Source of the DNA: Marvania coccoides
Lineage: Eukaryota > Chlorophyta > Trebouxiophyceae > Chlorellales > Chlorellaceae
NCBI GenBank assembly: GCA_963854735.1
Contig: OY978103.1
Coordinates: 310,001 to 374,000 of the forward strand
Length of the DNA: 64,000 bases
Direction: 5' to 3'
Shown here: positions 46,734 to 57,523 of the stretch, piece after piece
Layout of the letters: each line of letters starts with the position of its first letter
Position numbering within the stretch: the first letter of the stretch is position 1
Notes under the pieces: model-generated
What the model was told of the DNA's origin: nothing
What the model saw: the letters and a program-made list of their open reading frames with translations, nothing else
Database searches by the model: none
Translations under genes and position numbers: made by a program

Positions 46734-47495
46734 TTAAGCGACGGAGCGCTCGCTGGGCGCGCGCCACTCCTTGGCGGAGGCGGGGCGGTGCACCAGGAAT
46801 CCGGCGACCTGCACCTGGCGGGAGGCGTCGAAGGCCACCAGGCGGACGTAGGCGTTGGGGAAGGCCTTGGTGCAGGCGGCCACCTCCTTCAGCACCTGGG
46901 AGCCGTCGGAGCAGCCGAACATGGGCAGCTTCCACATGGACCAGTAGCGGTTGTCGAAGTAGTTGGCAGTGCAGTTGCCCATGCGCACGGTGTTCTCGTT
47001 GGAGATGTAGGCGCACTCAGGGTTGGAGAACTCCAGGCAGGGGGTCCAGGCGTTGCGGACCATGTAGTCCACCTGCTTGGCGATCTCGGAGTCGGAGAGA
47101 GGGGGCAGGAAGGAGAAGGTCTCGAAGAACTGCAAAAAATCAGAGCGATTTGATGAGATTGTTGGAGAATTTTTGAGATCGGCATAAAGGCCCATATGCA
47201 CAATGCGCTATCCCCAACGATATTTGATGGCAATGAAACAACATGAATGCCGCTGGATTGGTGAATACGCCTCTGCCGACGAGGCCCAAAATTCTCCAAC
47301 ATCCAGGTTAATGGCATCTTCGAAAAATTGCAATGCGCTTACCTTGTTGTCGGTGGGCTGCCACACCTGGAAGGAGGCGGGGCGGGTCACGGGGGCCACG
47401 GCCGCGGCCTTGCCGGACTTGGCGGGCTTGAATGCCACGGGGCTACGGGCAGCCACAGTGGGCTTAACGATGGAGCAGGAGATGGTGGCAGCCAT
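46734..47495 (-). CDS. RBCS2: RuBisCO small subunit, copy 2
   Basis: Two exons (47495-47343, 47129-46734) encode 182 aa. The transit peptide is [20 protein letters not shown].. and the mature part is the same as the other copies. It lacks the intron after HRP that copies 1 and 4 have: [18 protein letters not shown] is read straight through. It is arranged head to head with copy 3, and the single intron (47342-47130) differs from copy 3's by about one visible base. It encodes the chloroplast small subunit of RuBisCO. Confidence 0.97.
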
Positions 47496-48432
47496 TGCGA
47501 TCGGCGAGTGCGGTGCGAGTAGAATTAAACAACAAAGAATTGAAATGGTAGCATGTTGGGGTGCGAATGAATACCTCCAACATTTTAAGAAAGGGTTGAC
47601 TGGAATTGGGGATCTTTGCCAGGTGGCAAAGGGAAAGCAAGGGGTTGTGTGAAGAGTGAAAACTAGGCATCTCTGAATGGGAGGTGTGGCGTACAGGGAG
47701 CTGGGGATGCGCGCAGCTAGCTAACAAGATAGATGACCACAGTGCGGCAGGGTGGCAGTTCAAATTTTACAGGGCATTTACATATTTTTTTAAGACCAGT
47801 TGAGTTATTAATTGTAGGGAAGACGGCCTGAGCGGGTTATGTTTGACACCGCTGGTCTACTGATCAGTTTTGCTGCTGAGGAGCTCACAGAATCTCCAAA
47901 TAAAGACGATCCATCCGTCGCGTTATCAGGCATTTTTCTTAATTTCTGGTTATTAAAGAATATATTCACGCGACAAATTGGACAAATCGCAATGCCACAG
48001 CAGAATTATATTTGCGTCGCAGCATTTTTTTCCCCCAGGGCCGCCAACTTGTTTGCTATTGCCAGCTGAGTTTCAGCAGCAGCCATTTACAGCTACTAGC
48101 TGTAAATAGTATTATGTAACAACAATTTAATTTCGATCTCAGGTGTTGACAGATGCAAGCTCCCACACGCTGCTGCTCCTCTGTCACCAAGCGGCAGCTA
48201 CTGCTGCCTCCCAAATTCCCTATACGCCGTGCCTGCCCTTCAAGGAAATTATCCTTTCTTTTCTTTACCTCCGCTGCCTGCCCCAGCCGCCGCTGATCGG
48301 GTAAACTCTTCCCTTGAGTCAACACTTTCTTTTTATTATTAGAGTTTGTATATAGTCTGCGATCCCCTAATCAACGCTACCATTTTAATTCTTTGTTGTT
48401 TAATTCTACTCGCACCGCACTCGCCGATCGCA
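47496..48432. promoter_or_regulatory. Divergent RBCS2/RBCS3 upstream region
   Basis: This 937-bp spacer lies between the start codons of two head-to-head RBCS genes. The ~45 bp before each ATG (TTAATTCTACTCGCACCGC ... CCGATCGCA) are nearly identical on the two strands, while the centre (about 47560-48360) is not palindromic. A TATA-like GTATATAG lies at about 48347 for copy 3. Shared or coordinated control is inferred. Confidence 0.5.
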
Positions 48433-49194
48433 ATGGCTGCCACCATCTCCTGCTCCATCGTTAAGCCCACTGTGGCTGCCCGTGCCCCCGTGGCATTCAA
48501 GCCCGCCAAGTCCGGCAAGGCCGCGGCCGTGGCCCCCGTGACCCGCCCCGCCTCCTTCCAGGTGTGGCAGCCCACCGACAACAAGGTAAGCGCATTGCAA
48601 TTTTTCGAAGATGCCATTAACCTGGATGTTGGAGAATTTTGGGCCTCGTCGGCAGAGGCGTATTCACCAATCCAGCGGCATTCATGTTGTTTCATTGCCA
48701 TCAAATATCGTTGGGGGTAGCGCATTGTGCATATGGGCCTTTATGCCGATCTCAAAAATTCTCCAACAATCTCATCAAATCGCTCTGATTTTTTGCAGTT
48801 CTTCGAGACCTTCTCCTTCCTGCCCCCTCTCTCCGACTCCGAGATCGCCAAGCAGGTGGACTACATGGTCCGCAACGCCTGGACCCCCTGCCTGGAGTTC
48901 TCCAACCCTGAGTGCGCCTACATCTCCAACGAGAACACCGTGCGCATGGGCAACTGCACTGCCAACTACTTCGACAACCGCTACTGGTCCATGTGGAAGC
49001 TGCCCATGTTCGGCTGCTCCGACGGCTCCCAGGTGCTGAAGGAGGTGGCCGCCTGCACCAAGGCCTTCCCCAACGCCTACGTCCGCCTGGTGGCCTTCGA
49101 CGCCTCCCGCCAGGTGCAGGTCGCCGGATTCCTGGTGCACCGCCCCGCCTCCGCCAAGGAGTGGCGCGCGCCCAGCGAGCGCTCCGTCGCTTAA
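48433..49194 (+). CDS. RBCS3: RuBisCO small subunit, copy 3
   Basis: Two exons (48433-48585, 48799-49194) encode 182 aa. It is the near mirror image of copy 2: the same exon structure, the same missing last intron, the same 213-nt intron within a base or so, and the same 5' leader. The one transit-peptide difference visible is ARAPVAF here versus ARSPVAF in copy 2. It is an intact gene with all RBCS motifs ([22 protein letters not shown]). Confidence 0.97.
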
Positions 49195-50394
49195 GCGAGC
49201 AATTTTTTGGGGAGGCGTCGCCTGAATTTTGAGGGCGCTGCGAGCTTGCCAGCGGCGTTTCTTTGATGGTGTGCGCCTCACTGAGTAGATCACTTTGGCA
49301 AAATTTGATCTGATATTGTGGTCTTTAATGCGAAATAATTTGTTATCCTTTTTTTCCTATTTAAAAGATTTCAAAAGCTTTGGCGTCAGGAGAGAAATAA
49401 AAAAACGAAGCTGGAATGGGCGGGAGTGGTGTCCAACGGAGCCTAGTATACAGTGAAACACGTATATATGCGGACAAGGATTAATTGATCGAGGGTGCGT
49501 CTTGCAACAACTGCCGTGGCGGACGCTGAATGGAGCGGCCTCTTTTCTTGCTGACATAAATGCACAACGTTTTAGTCCACTGACGTGTTCAAGCAAGATG
49601 TAGTTTTTTGAATACGAAAGGATTTACCTCTGAAGTGGCATATTGCAGGCTCGAATAGGTTTGGAGGTTTGGAGGTTTGGAGGTTTTACATATGGTTGTA
49701 ACGTCTACTACCAAGGATGGTGCAAGCCGACGTGCCACTCACCCCGCCACAGTAAGGCGGAGTACCCCCTTCCATCCGTGGGATCAACCTCAGGTTAGGA
49801 TCTCCTGGCACCAATTCCGAAGTGCGGGAATTATTGCTAAAGTTCTAATATGCTTCACTTGAAACAGAGCATTTTTAATGCAATTTATGCTCCATTTTTG
49901 CCACCTGTGAGCTGCATTGTACCCGACTGTTTTCAATGCCAGCAGAGAAAGGCAGCCGGATCGCTTGCGGCGGTGAAATGCCCTGCGATTTATACAACGC
50001 AAACAGCTATGCTGCAAATATGGCAATATCTTGAAGAATGCAGCAACATACGGTGTGTGCATCGTCAATTAAAAAACCCCTGCTCCCAAACCTTGAAACC
50101 TTGAAACCATGTACGCTGGTTGTCTGGATTGCAGAGCGCCTTTAGCACCTCGACACTGGCTTTTGCAGTATCATTGGCACCGCCTGGCATGTTCAATTTT
50201 TAGCAGAACATCCCTAAGGGTAACATTTTACCATTACGGCGCCAAAAATGCCGTACAGGATAGGTCAACGGTCCTTTCTTGTCCTCGCTTCCAGTCCGAC
50301 TGAGGATTCATCGGCTAACCTCTCCCACGCGCACGCTTTCCGCACCATTTTCATTGAATTAAATTTCGATCAACTTGCATCTTTCATTTCCACA
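49195..50394. other. Intergenic between RBCS3 and RBCS4
   Basis: About 1.2 kb with no convincing coding frame. It has a short tandem repeat of GGTTTGGA at about 49657-49685. It probably contains the RBCS4 promoter. Confidence 0.45.
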
Positions 50395-51387
50395 ATGGCC
50401 TGCACCGTCTCCTGCTCCATCATCAAGCCCACCGTGGCTGCCCGCGCTCCCGTGGCATTCAAGCCCGCCAAGTCTGGCAAGGCTGCCTTCGTGGCCGCCC
50501 CCGTGGTGGCTCCCGCCTCCTTCCAGGTTTGGTAAGCCCCACAAACGAGCACTATCTGCCTCAATGCCTGCAAAGATTCCGTCATCCACTTTCGCTAAAC
50601 CACCCATTCGTCGCCCAAATTGTATGATCGCAGGCAGCCTACTGACAACAAGGTGAGATAGAATTATTTGTGCCCTTATTCGCTCTTTCCGAAACCACCT
50701 ATCTTGGGTGATGTTCAATCTGAGGAGTCTACGTCGGGCGATTTTGACGTTTTTATAGCACCATTCCGCCTTTATCACCTCAATTGACGCTATAAATAGC
50801 ACATTCTAACTTAACACGGGGTTTACCAAATCCCGAATCCTCCAACATTTTTGTTTGGGTGCGCTGACGTCCCCCCCCCCCCCCCCCTTTGCAGTTCTTC
50901 GAGACCTTCTCCTTCCTGCCCCCTCTCTCCGACTCCGAGATCGCCAAGCAGGTGGACTACATGGTCCGCAACGCCTGGACCCCCTGCCTGGAGTTCTCCA
51001 ACCCTGAGTGCGCCTACATCTCCAACGAGAACACCGTGCGCATGGGCAACTGCACTGCCAACTACTTCGACAACCGCTACTGGTCCATGTGGAAGCTGCC
51101 CATGTTCGGCTGCTCCGACGGCTCCCAGGTGCTGAAGGAGGTGGCCGCCTGCACCAAGGCCTTCCCCAACGCCTACGTCCGCCTGGTGGCCTTCGACGCC
51201 TCCCGCCAGGTGCAGGTCGCCGGATTCCTGGTGCACCGCCCCGGTAAGAGCCCATTCTGATATTTCTGAATTTTTTTCTTCTATTTCTTTGAAAAATATA
51301 TATTTCTGATCGCCCCCCTTATTTTTCCTCCTCGTTGCAGCCTCCGCCAAGGAGTGGCGCGCGCCCAGCGAGCGCTCAGTCGCTTAA
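50395..51387 (+). CDS. RBCS4: RuBisCO small subunit, copy 4 (extra intron)
   Basis: Four exons (50395-50531, 50634-50652, 50895-51243, 51341-51387) encode 183 aa. The transit peptide is the most divergent ([20 protein letters not shown] ... [14 protein letters not shown]). An additional intron (50532-50633) inside the Trp codon of VW|QPTDNK leaves a 19-nt micro-exon that codes QPTDNK. The next intron ends with 17 C directly before the TTTGCAG acceptor. Exons 3 and 4 and the intron between them match copy 1, with one A inserted in the intron. It encodes an intact RuBisCO small subunit. Confidence 0.95.
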
Positions 51388-52039
51388 ATATTGCGGCTGA
51401 ATGCTCGCTTCACGGGTGATCCCACTTGTCGCTCTCCCAGTGACCCCGTGGAGAATTTTTTTTCAAAGTGCGGCAAAAAGATGCAGGTTGATGAAAAAAA
51501 GTACTGGAAAAAAATCTGTCTACTTTTTATGCTTCAATGCACGGCAGCATAGTTTTATCGAAGCGAGTTTTGGTCTTGTGAACAGTGCCTTTCAATGGAT
51601 TTTTTTTTGTTTGAATTTTTGCGTCGGCGGTGCAAGCCATTTTATTTTTCACTCCCGACTCGCCCTCACACGGAGGGCGTGAAGCAGCAGGTGTTTATCT
51701 AAAACCGAGCGGGCCAGGCACGGCACTAGTTCACCTTCACTGCAATTTTCTTTTTCATCCTAAAATGAACGATACTTCCAAATTTCGCAGTTTTGAGAAT
51801 ACTCTTTTCTTGTTTAAATTGTTGTCCTTTTGAGAGGGGGGGCGTGTATTTTTCAACGTTACAGTGTATGTCTCGATAGCTACAATGAACGAGGTCGTAT
51901 CAGCGCACAAGTCAACATTAAAAAAGCCCAGTTGTCGTCATTTTCTCTCGCCCTTTTTTCGTTTCTACTTCTGCTGCCCTGTCTGCGTCGTGTAAAGAGT
52001 AAATGGAAGAAGAAAAAAAGCAATCAGCCCCCACGCTAT
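51388..52039. other. Intergenic, 3' side of RBCS4
   Basis: Spacer between the convergent RBCS4 and septin genes. It contains the second arm of the ~70-bp repeat and no coding signal. Confidence 0.45.
51656..51730 (-). repeat. Inverted repeat arm B, downstream of RBCS4
   Basis: Reverse-complement match of 46372-46442, with small indels (for example TTTATCTAAAA versus AAATCCGAG-side differences). Its similar distance from an RBCS stop codon suggests a retained 3' flank of a duplicated RBCS unit. Confidence 0.85.
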
Positions 52040-54066
52040 TCAGCCCTTGCGCCACCACGCCCACCAGGAGGCAGCCTTCTCAGCCCTCTTTCTTCCCACC
52101 TCCACCCTGGCCGCTTTCACCGCCGGCGTTTCCAGCGTGGCAGTAGCCCTTGCCGCCGTGCGCTTACCAGACTCCACCGCGGCGCCAGCAACACCCTTGG
52201 CCGCGTGCGCCACCTCGCCAGCCTTGCCCTGGGCGTCCTGCACTGCGCCCACAGCGCCTCCCACCGCTTCGCCAATTTTGGTCTTTACGCGGCGCACGGT
52301 CTCGCGGCGCACCGCGGTGTCATGCACCAGGGGCGCAGTGTTGACGGCCAGCACGATGGCTACGGCCGCCAGCGCGGCGCCGCCTGCAAGGCGCACCAAA
52401 GCGCGAATGGGGCGCTGCAAATACATTTTGTAAATGAAGGAGGAGGGAACAAAAGGGTTTAAAAACGAGAAAGGTGAATTTTTATGCTCAATTTTTATGT
52501 ATGCCATTGCATCTTTTTCATGCAGTAAATTTTTGTATGAGCATTATTATAATACTATTTCCCCCAAAACAATTAGGCCGCTTACTGGCACTGGATTTTC
52601 GCGCTCTTTGCACACCGTGCGCCTAAACTTGAGGTATTCCTGCTCCGTGTGCTCCTTTATCTCCCAGTACCCCGCCTCCAGCAGCAGCCGGCGCAGCGCT
52701 GGCAGCTCGCTGTGCTCAGTGAGCAGCGCCTCGCAGCGCCCCCATTTGTACCGCCGCACCGGCCAAAACCGCCCCACAGAGCGGTCCACAGTGGTGGCAC
52801 ACACCACCGCAAACGGGGGGCCGTGGTGCGCTCCTGCAGCCTCCAGCGCTTCCTTGCTGAAACGCCAGCCTCGGGCGGAGTGGCCGGGGCGCAGGGCGGT
52901 TTTCACGGCGTGCCGGTGGTGCGACAGCTCATCCGGGGTCATGGCGTCGGCTTTGGTGAGGATGGGCACCACGGGGACCACTGACTCGAGCTCCTTCATG
53001 AAGCGAGAGTCTGCTGGGCGCAGGCGATGAGGAGGGAGAAAGAAGAGGCAGACGTCGATGCGGGGGTCGGGGATGTTGTGCATGGAGGCGTTGCGCCCGG
53101 CATCCAGCTCCATGTCAAGGTAGCGCTGCGAGCAGGCCTGGATGTGGCTGATAATTTCGCAGCGTTGCGCTTCTGCGTCGGCGGGACCGTCGAAATCGCC
53201 GAATCCGGGCGTATCCTGCATAAATCAAAGGTTCAATAACGCTAAAAATGTCGCCGGCAGGAAGCAAAAGAAATTTATGACAAAGTGCGCTCAAAAAATG
53301 ACCATTAATTGTGCTTAAATTCACGTTAAGTTTCTTAAACAACAGCGTATAGAAATTACCCCACCTGAATGACGTAATGCCACACCACCTGCGCCTCATC
53401 GTCCTTCACAACCAGCTTGGTCTGTAGCAGCTCCGGCTTCTCAGCAAATGCCCTCCGGGCGCCCTCCCCGGACGCGTCGCTGATGGGGAAGTTCACGTTT
53501 GAGGCGTAGGCGGCAAACAGGTTGCGCACGAAGGTGGTTTTCCCCAGGCAGTCTTCTCCAACGATCAAAATTTTCATGTGGTTGTGGGTCCAGCGGTGGC
53601 GCACGCGGGGCAGCCCCGCGAAGGCAGCAGCCACGTCGCGCTCGCGGGCTACCGCAGCAGCAGAATCGTCTTCGGTGCGCCACACCAGGCCGCCGTGCCC
53701 TGCCGCCACAGCGGGAGGAACGACAGCTGCGGGGAGCGGTCTGGCGGGCTTGGCGGGGGTGGTGGGGGCCATAGAAGGCGCAGCAGTGGAAGAGTAAGCT
53801 TCCAGCTGAACGAGAGGGGTATCTGGAGTGGCCGACACCTCGCTGAGGGCGTCGTTCGGGCTGCTTGCTACTACTGAGCCCTTCAAGAGAGTTTCTCCGG
53901 GTTGAACAGCAGGGCGGGGAGGGGGCAGCTGTTGACCTTCCTGAGAAGTCTGGGTGGGAGGGGTTGAAGTAGAGAGTCCAATGCTGGGATTTTGGGTGAA
54001 AGTGGGCGAATCCTCAAGGCTGCTGCCGTTCAGCAGCCCCTGCTGAGAGCTCTCCAAATCGTTCAT
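52040..54066 (-). CDS. Septin GTPase with C-terminal transmembrane segment
   Basis: Three exons (54066-53365, 53215-52586, 52414-52040) encode 568 aa. The N-terminal ~160 residues are Pro/Ser/Ala-rich. The G domain has G1 GEDCLGKT (residues 170-177), G3 DTPGFGD (235-241) and G4 TKAD (321-324). VRRYKWGRCEALLTEHSELP and LRRLLLEAGYWEIKEHTEQE correspond to the septin unique element. The last exon adds RPIRALVRLAGGAALAAVAI, VLAVNTAPL, a probable membrane helix at about 450-470, then a long basic Ala/Lys amphipathic helix. Septins polymerise at division sites; green algae usually have one or few. The membrane helix could anchor the filament, which is inference. Confidence 0.88.
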
Positions 54067-54773
54067 CTTAAATGTTCTGAATTTTACGATTATTTATTTA
54101 GACAGCGAGTTTCCCTTCTTGTAAAGAGAGGCTGAGTTCGACAGCTTCCTCTGGCTTCCCTCTTCTTCTCTCATAGGCGGATTTTCTCTCACACGAGGAC
54201 GGATGAACGTATTTCCTGTAAACCAGAGGCGTTTGGATTTTGTTTAGCCTAAAAGCCTGTATCTGGAAGGAACGAACAAGAAGAAGCGGCATGCGGTGAC
54301 CGCCCAGTGAAGGAAAGGGACTGGTTTAGGGGAATTCCCGACAAACACACCTTAAATTAGTTAAAATGGTCGCTTCTGGGCGTTCTGAATAATTTTGATG
54401 GCGTTCTGGAAGACGCACAGAGAAAAGCGGCGACATTGGCGTCGAACCACAAGCACATGGCTTTGAGCTCTCTGGAGATGGAAAATTGTCTTTTATACTG
54501 TGTGATTAAACACTGGCTTATAATCCGATTGGTTTTGAAGTTCAAGTTTGCATCGCAACAGATGCTAAACGAATTTTCGAATGGACACAGACAGCCAAAA
54601 GACAATCGAGAAAAAACCGACTAAAACCATAAAGAGTTCAACATAACTTGATTTTTACGTACTATATATACTGTCTTATTCGTATTCTGCGGACGTGTGG
54701 GCTTCCATTTCCGCTGCGAAAAAAATAAACAATATTAGTTTGTGATCAACCCGCGGTCTTCCCCAATTCCAGG
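54067..54773. other. Intergenic, no gene seen
   Basis: Divergent spacer between the septin gene and the next + gene, with no coding signal. Confidence 0.5.
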
Positions 54774-57523
54774 ATGGGAGCTTTTCTCTCCCTTCTCGGG
54801 AGGTGCTTTCATCATTTAGGAGGCAGTGGAGACCAAGCTGCGCGACAGCAGTCGCAGGAACGGCCTCTCCTCTCAGACGAAGAATCTATGCCAAGCCCAG
54901 CATCGCACGCTGAGCCTTCCGCCGTCACTGCGCCTGACCATGCACCTTCTTTCATCCGTCTCAAGCCTCCCGAACCACTGCCGAACTCTTCCAGCCCCAA
55001 TGCTGCTGTTTCTGAAAGTCTCACCGCCCGTTCTGCAGCAGCAGCGACCGTGTCACGCCCCATCGACGTCGAAATGCCTGTCACCCTGGAAGATAAACCG
55101 GCCATGCCAGCCTCCTCCATCGCTTCCTCGTCTCCCAAGGCTTACCGCTCTCCTGGCAACGCCAGCATCGTCACCTATAAACTCAAGGACCCTGAAACGA
55201 AACAGGAGGTGAATATTTTATATTTATTAATGCGACACTTAATAAGCGCCGTTTATTTATTATGGTTCATTTTCTCATCTGCTCTTTCTAATTTGTTTGA
55301 AGGCGGCTGCATCCAACGCGCAGTCCCAGGAGTTCACCATCGCGGAAGGCCCCGCAGCCCCTCGTCTGAGTTTGAATGCGGCTTCCCAGCCACGTTCGTA
55401 CCGGATCAACTTTATGTTTCCTCCGGGGAAGAAAACCTCTGAGCCCAGCGCAACCGCAGCTGCCACTCCCAGCGCACCGCTGCTGACTGCCGTCGCCTCG
55501 GTCCCACGCCCCACAGCCCCGCGGCGCAAGGTCACAAAGAAGCTCCCGATGCCTCCAGAGTGAAAGACTCTTTCGAGGCCATGCTCGCTGCTCTTAACTC
55601 TCTCACCCCAGACGAAATGCTGGCAGCCACGCCTCGCAGCGCAAAACCGGGCCCCACCGCGCAAACGCAGCTCGCGCCCCCGTCCGTAGAGCTGCCGTGC
55701 CTCACGCCTGACCAAGAGCAGCGCGCTGCAGCGCAGCAGCACGAGTTGGGCGGTAGCGCTTCGCTGCTAGCCCTTCGTCGCATCTCCAGGGCCCAAGCAG
55801 ACTACAGCCGGCTTCTCTACGAGTACAAACACGTGGCACTGGAGGTTCAGCAAGGAAGGCGCCCTGCGGGCGGCGCGGCACTCCCTTTACTCAGCTCTCC
55901 GCCTCGTGCTACCGCTGCTAGGGCCTCCGCAACTGCACAGCCACTCGAGAGCGTCGGCTCCTCAGTTTCCCCTCCCCTGGACGCCACAATGCAGCTGTTG
56001 CATGCTCTTTCTCCTGATAAAAACGTGCTGGAGGGAGGGGAAGAGGTCGATAACCCGGCGCCTGCGCTCGAACCGACTGAAGATGGTGGAGCGGTGCAGG
56101 CGGGGGAGGCCGATGGCGGTGACGTGTTCCAGCTGATGCACGCTGCGCCAGACCCCCTACCAGACTTATCGATGCTGTCTCCGCCGCAGCTCATGGCCCC
56201 CATGCTGCCGTCGGTGGAGGCAGATGCGGAGAAGGCAGTGCTGCTGGGCGACCAGGACGAGGTTCTGACGCCAAAAAACTGCGATGAAGACAGCGGAGAG
56301 GTGCAGAAAGTGCAGCAAGACGAGGTGATGGTGCCGGTGGAAGCAGCATCAGTTTCATCAGTGCAGGACGGCCAGCATGCGGAAGACGTGGCCGAGGGCT
56401 CTGCCGCTGATTATGCTGCTGCGATAAAATGCGATGGAGAGGCGCCGCAGGAGGCAGGGTCAATCGCAGCTGCGGCCGCTGCTGCTGAGGCGGCGCAGGC
56501 GCCAGCCAGAGCGCTGGCGGTGCTCAATAGCGCCAACTTGCGCCAGATCTTCGTCACCAGGGACATCATGAGGCGTTACCACGTGTTCTCCGAAATCGTT
56601 CTGATCCTGGGTAAGTACTGTGCATTTATAAAATTAAACTTCCCCCTTCAAATTTCTTTGTTAAAAAATCCTTACTTCCCCCCTCAAAATTTACATTTGC
56701 AGGCTCCCCAGATGCCGCCATCGCTTCCACTGAACTTGCCAAGCCCCAGCACCGCAGCATTCTTCGCGGCGCGCTGGTGAGCATTCTCGACGGCAAGACT
56801 CGCCGGCTGCGCTTCGTCGTCAACGCTTCCTACCTCAACCACAGCCTGTTTCTCGAAGTGGACGGCATCCCCGGTCTAGTCGCTGCCATGGACATCTCCA
56901 ACCAAGTTTCCTTCCCCCAAGACCCCAGACAAGCCGCTGAACCGGATGAGGTGTCGGAGCTCATCGATTGGCTCAACGCGCACCGTGGAGGGTGGCGCCC
57001 GCTGCGTGACGACCTGGTGGCCACGGCATGGGGGCTCAACGTCTCTGAAAAGCTGTGGATGGACGCTTGCCCCCCTGAAGACATCGAAAGAGCCATCACC
57101 AGCACTGGGGACCCACGAGCGCTGTCCGACTCCCAGAAAACGTATCTAGCCGCGGCATGCGCCTACCTGCACGAGTGGATGATCTTTAAGCATGGAGGAA
57201 AGCCCCCTGGGCATGCGTTCCTGGGGAGATTCGTGCAGGTTTCTCCGCAGCCAAAGCAGACTCCGCCGCCGCCGCCGCCGCCGCAGGGCAGTTTTGAGCT
57301 CATTTCCATGGATTTGGAAGCTCGCAAGGCGGCGCTGACGGTGGACAATCGAAATGCACTGTTGGAGAATGGAAATTTAGAGAAACTGTCCGGTTTTGTT
57401 TTTTTTAACGATGTTCGCAAGTCAGAGTCCCCTGACCCTGAGCCGGTGCCGGTGCCGGTGCCGGTGCGGGTGCTCAGCCTCGAGGTTACGCCGCCGCCGC
57501 CACAAAAGAAGAAGAAGGGCTAG
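54774..57523 (+). CDS. Unknown-family protein sharing a domain with its neighbour (member 1)
   Basis: The proposed exons are 54774-55208, 55303-55397, 55517-56610 and 56703-57523 (814 aa). Intron 2 is uncertain: the frame of exon 2 ends in TGA at 55561, and a GT-AG removal (donor GTACCG at 55398, or GTTTCC at 55416) to the acceptor at 55515 restores phase. The N-terminus (MGAFLSLLGRCFHHLGGSGD) could be lipid-modified. The middle is acidic and Ala/Pro-rich. The C-terminal domain starts NSANLRQIFVTRDIMRR, is cut by a phase-1 intron, and continues RGALVSILDGKTRRLRFVV, SLFLEVDGIPGLVAAMDIS, RPLRDDLVATAWGL. The tail is poly-Pro and poly-Lys. The same domain, with the same intron, occurs in the gene at 58182. 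No known family was recognised. Confidence 0.65.

Noticed and set aside
41151..51350. Antisense frames over every RBCS copy (Gly/Ala/His-rich and Arg/Pro-rich)
   Set aside because: The same shadow frames appear opposite each identical RBCS exon and reflect codon bias, not overlapping genes.
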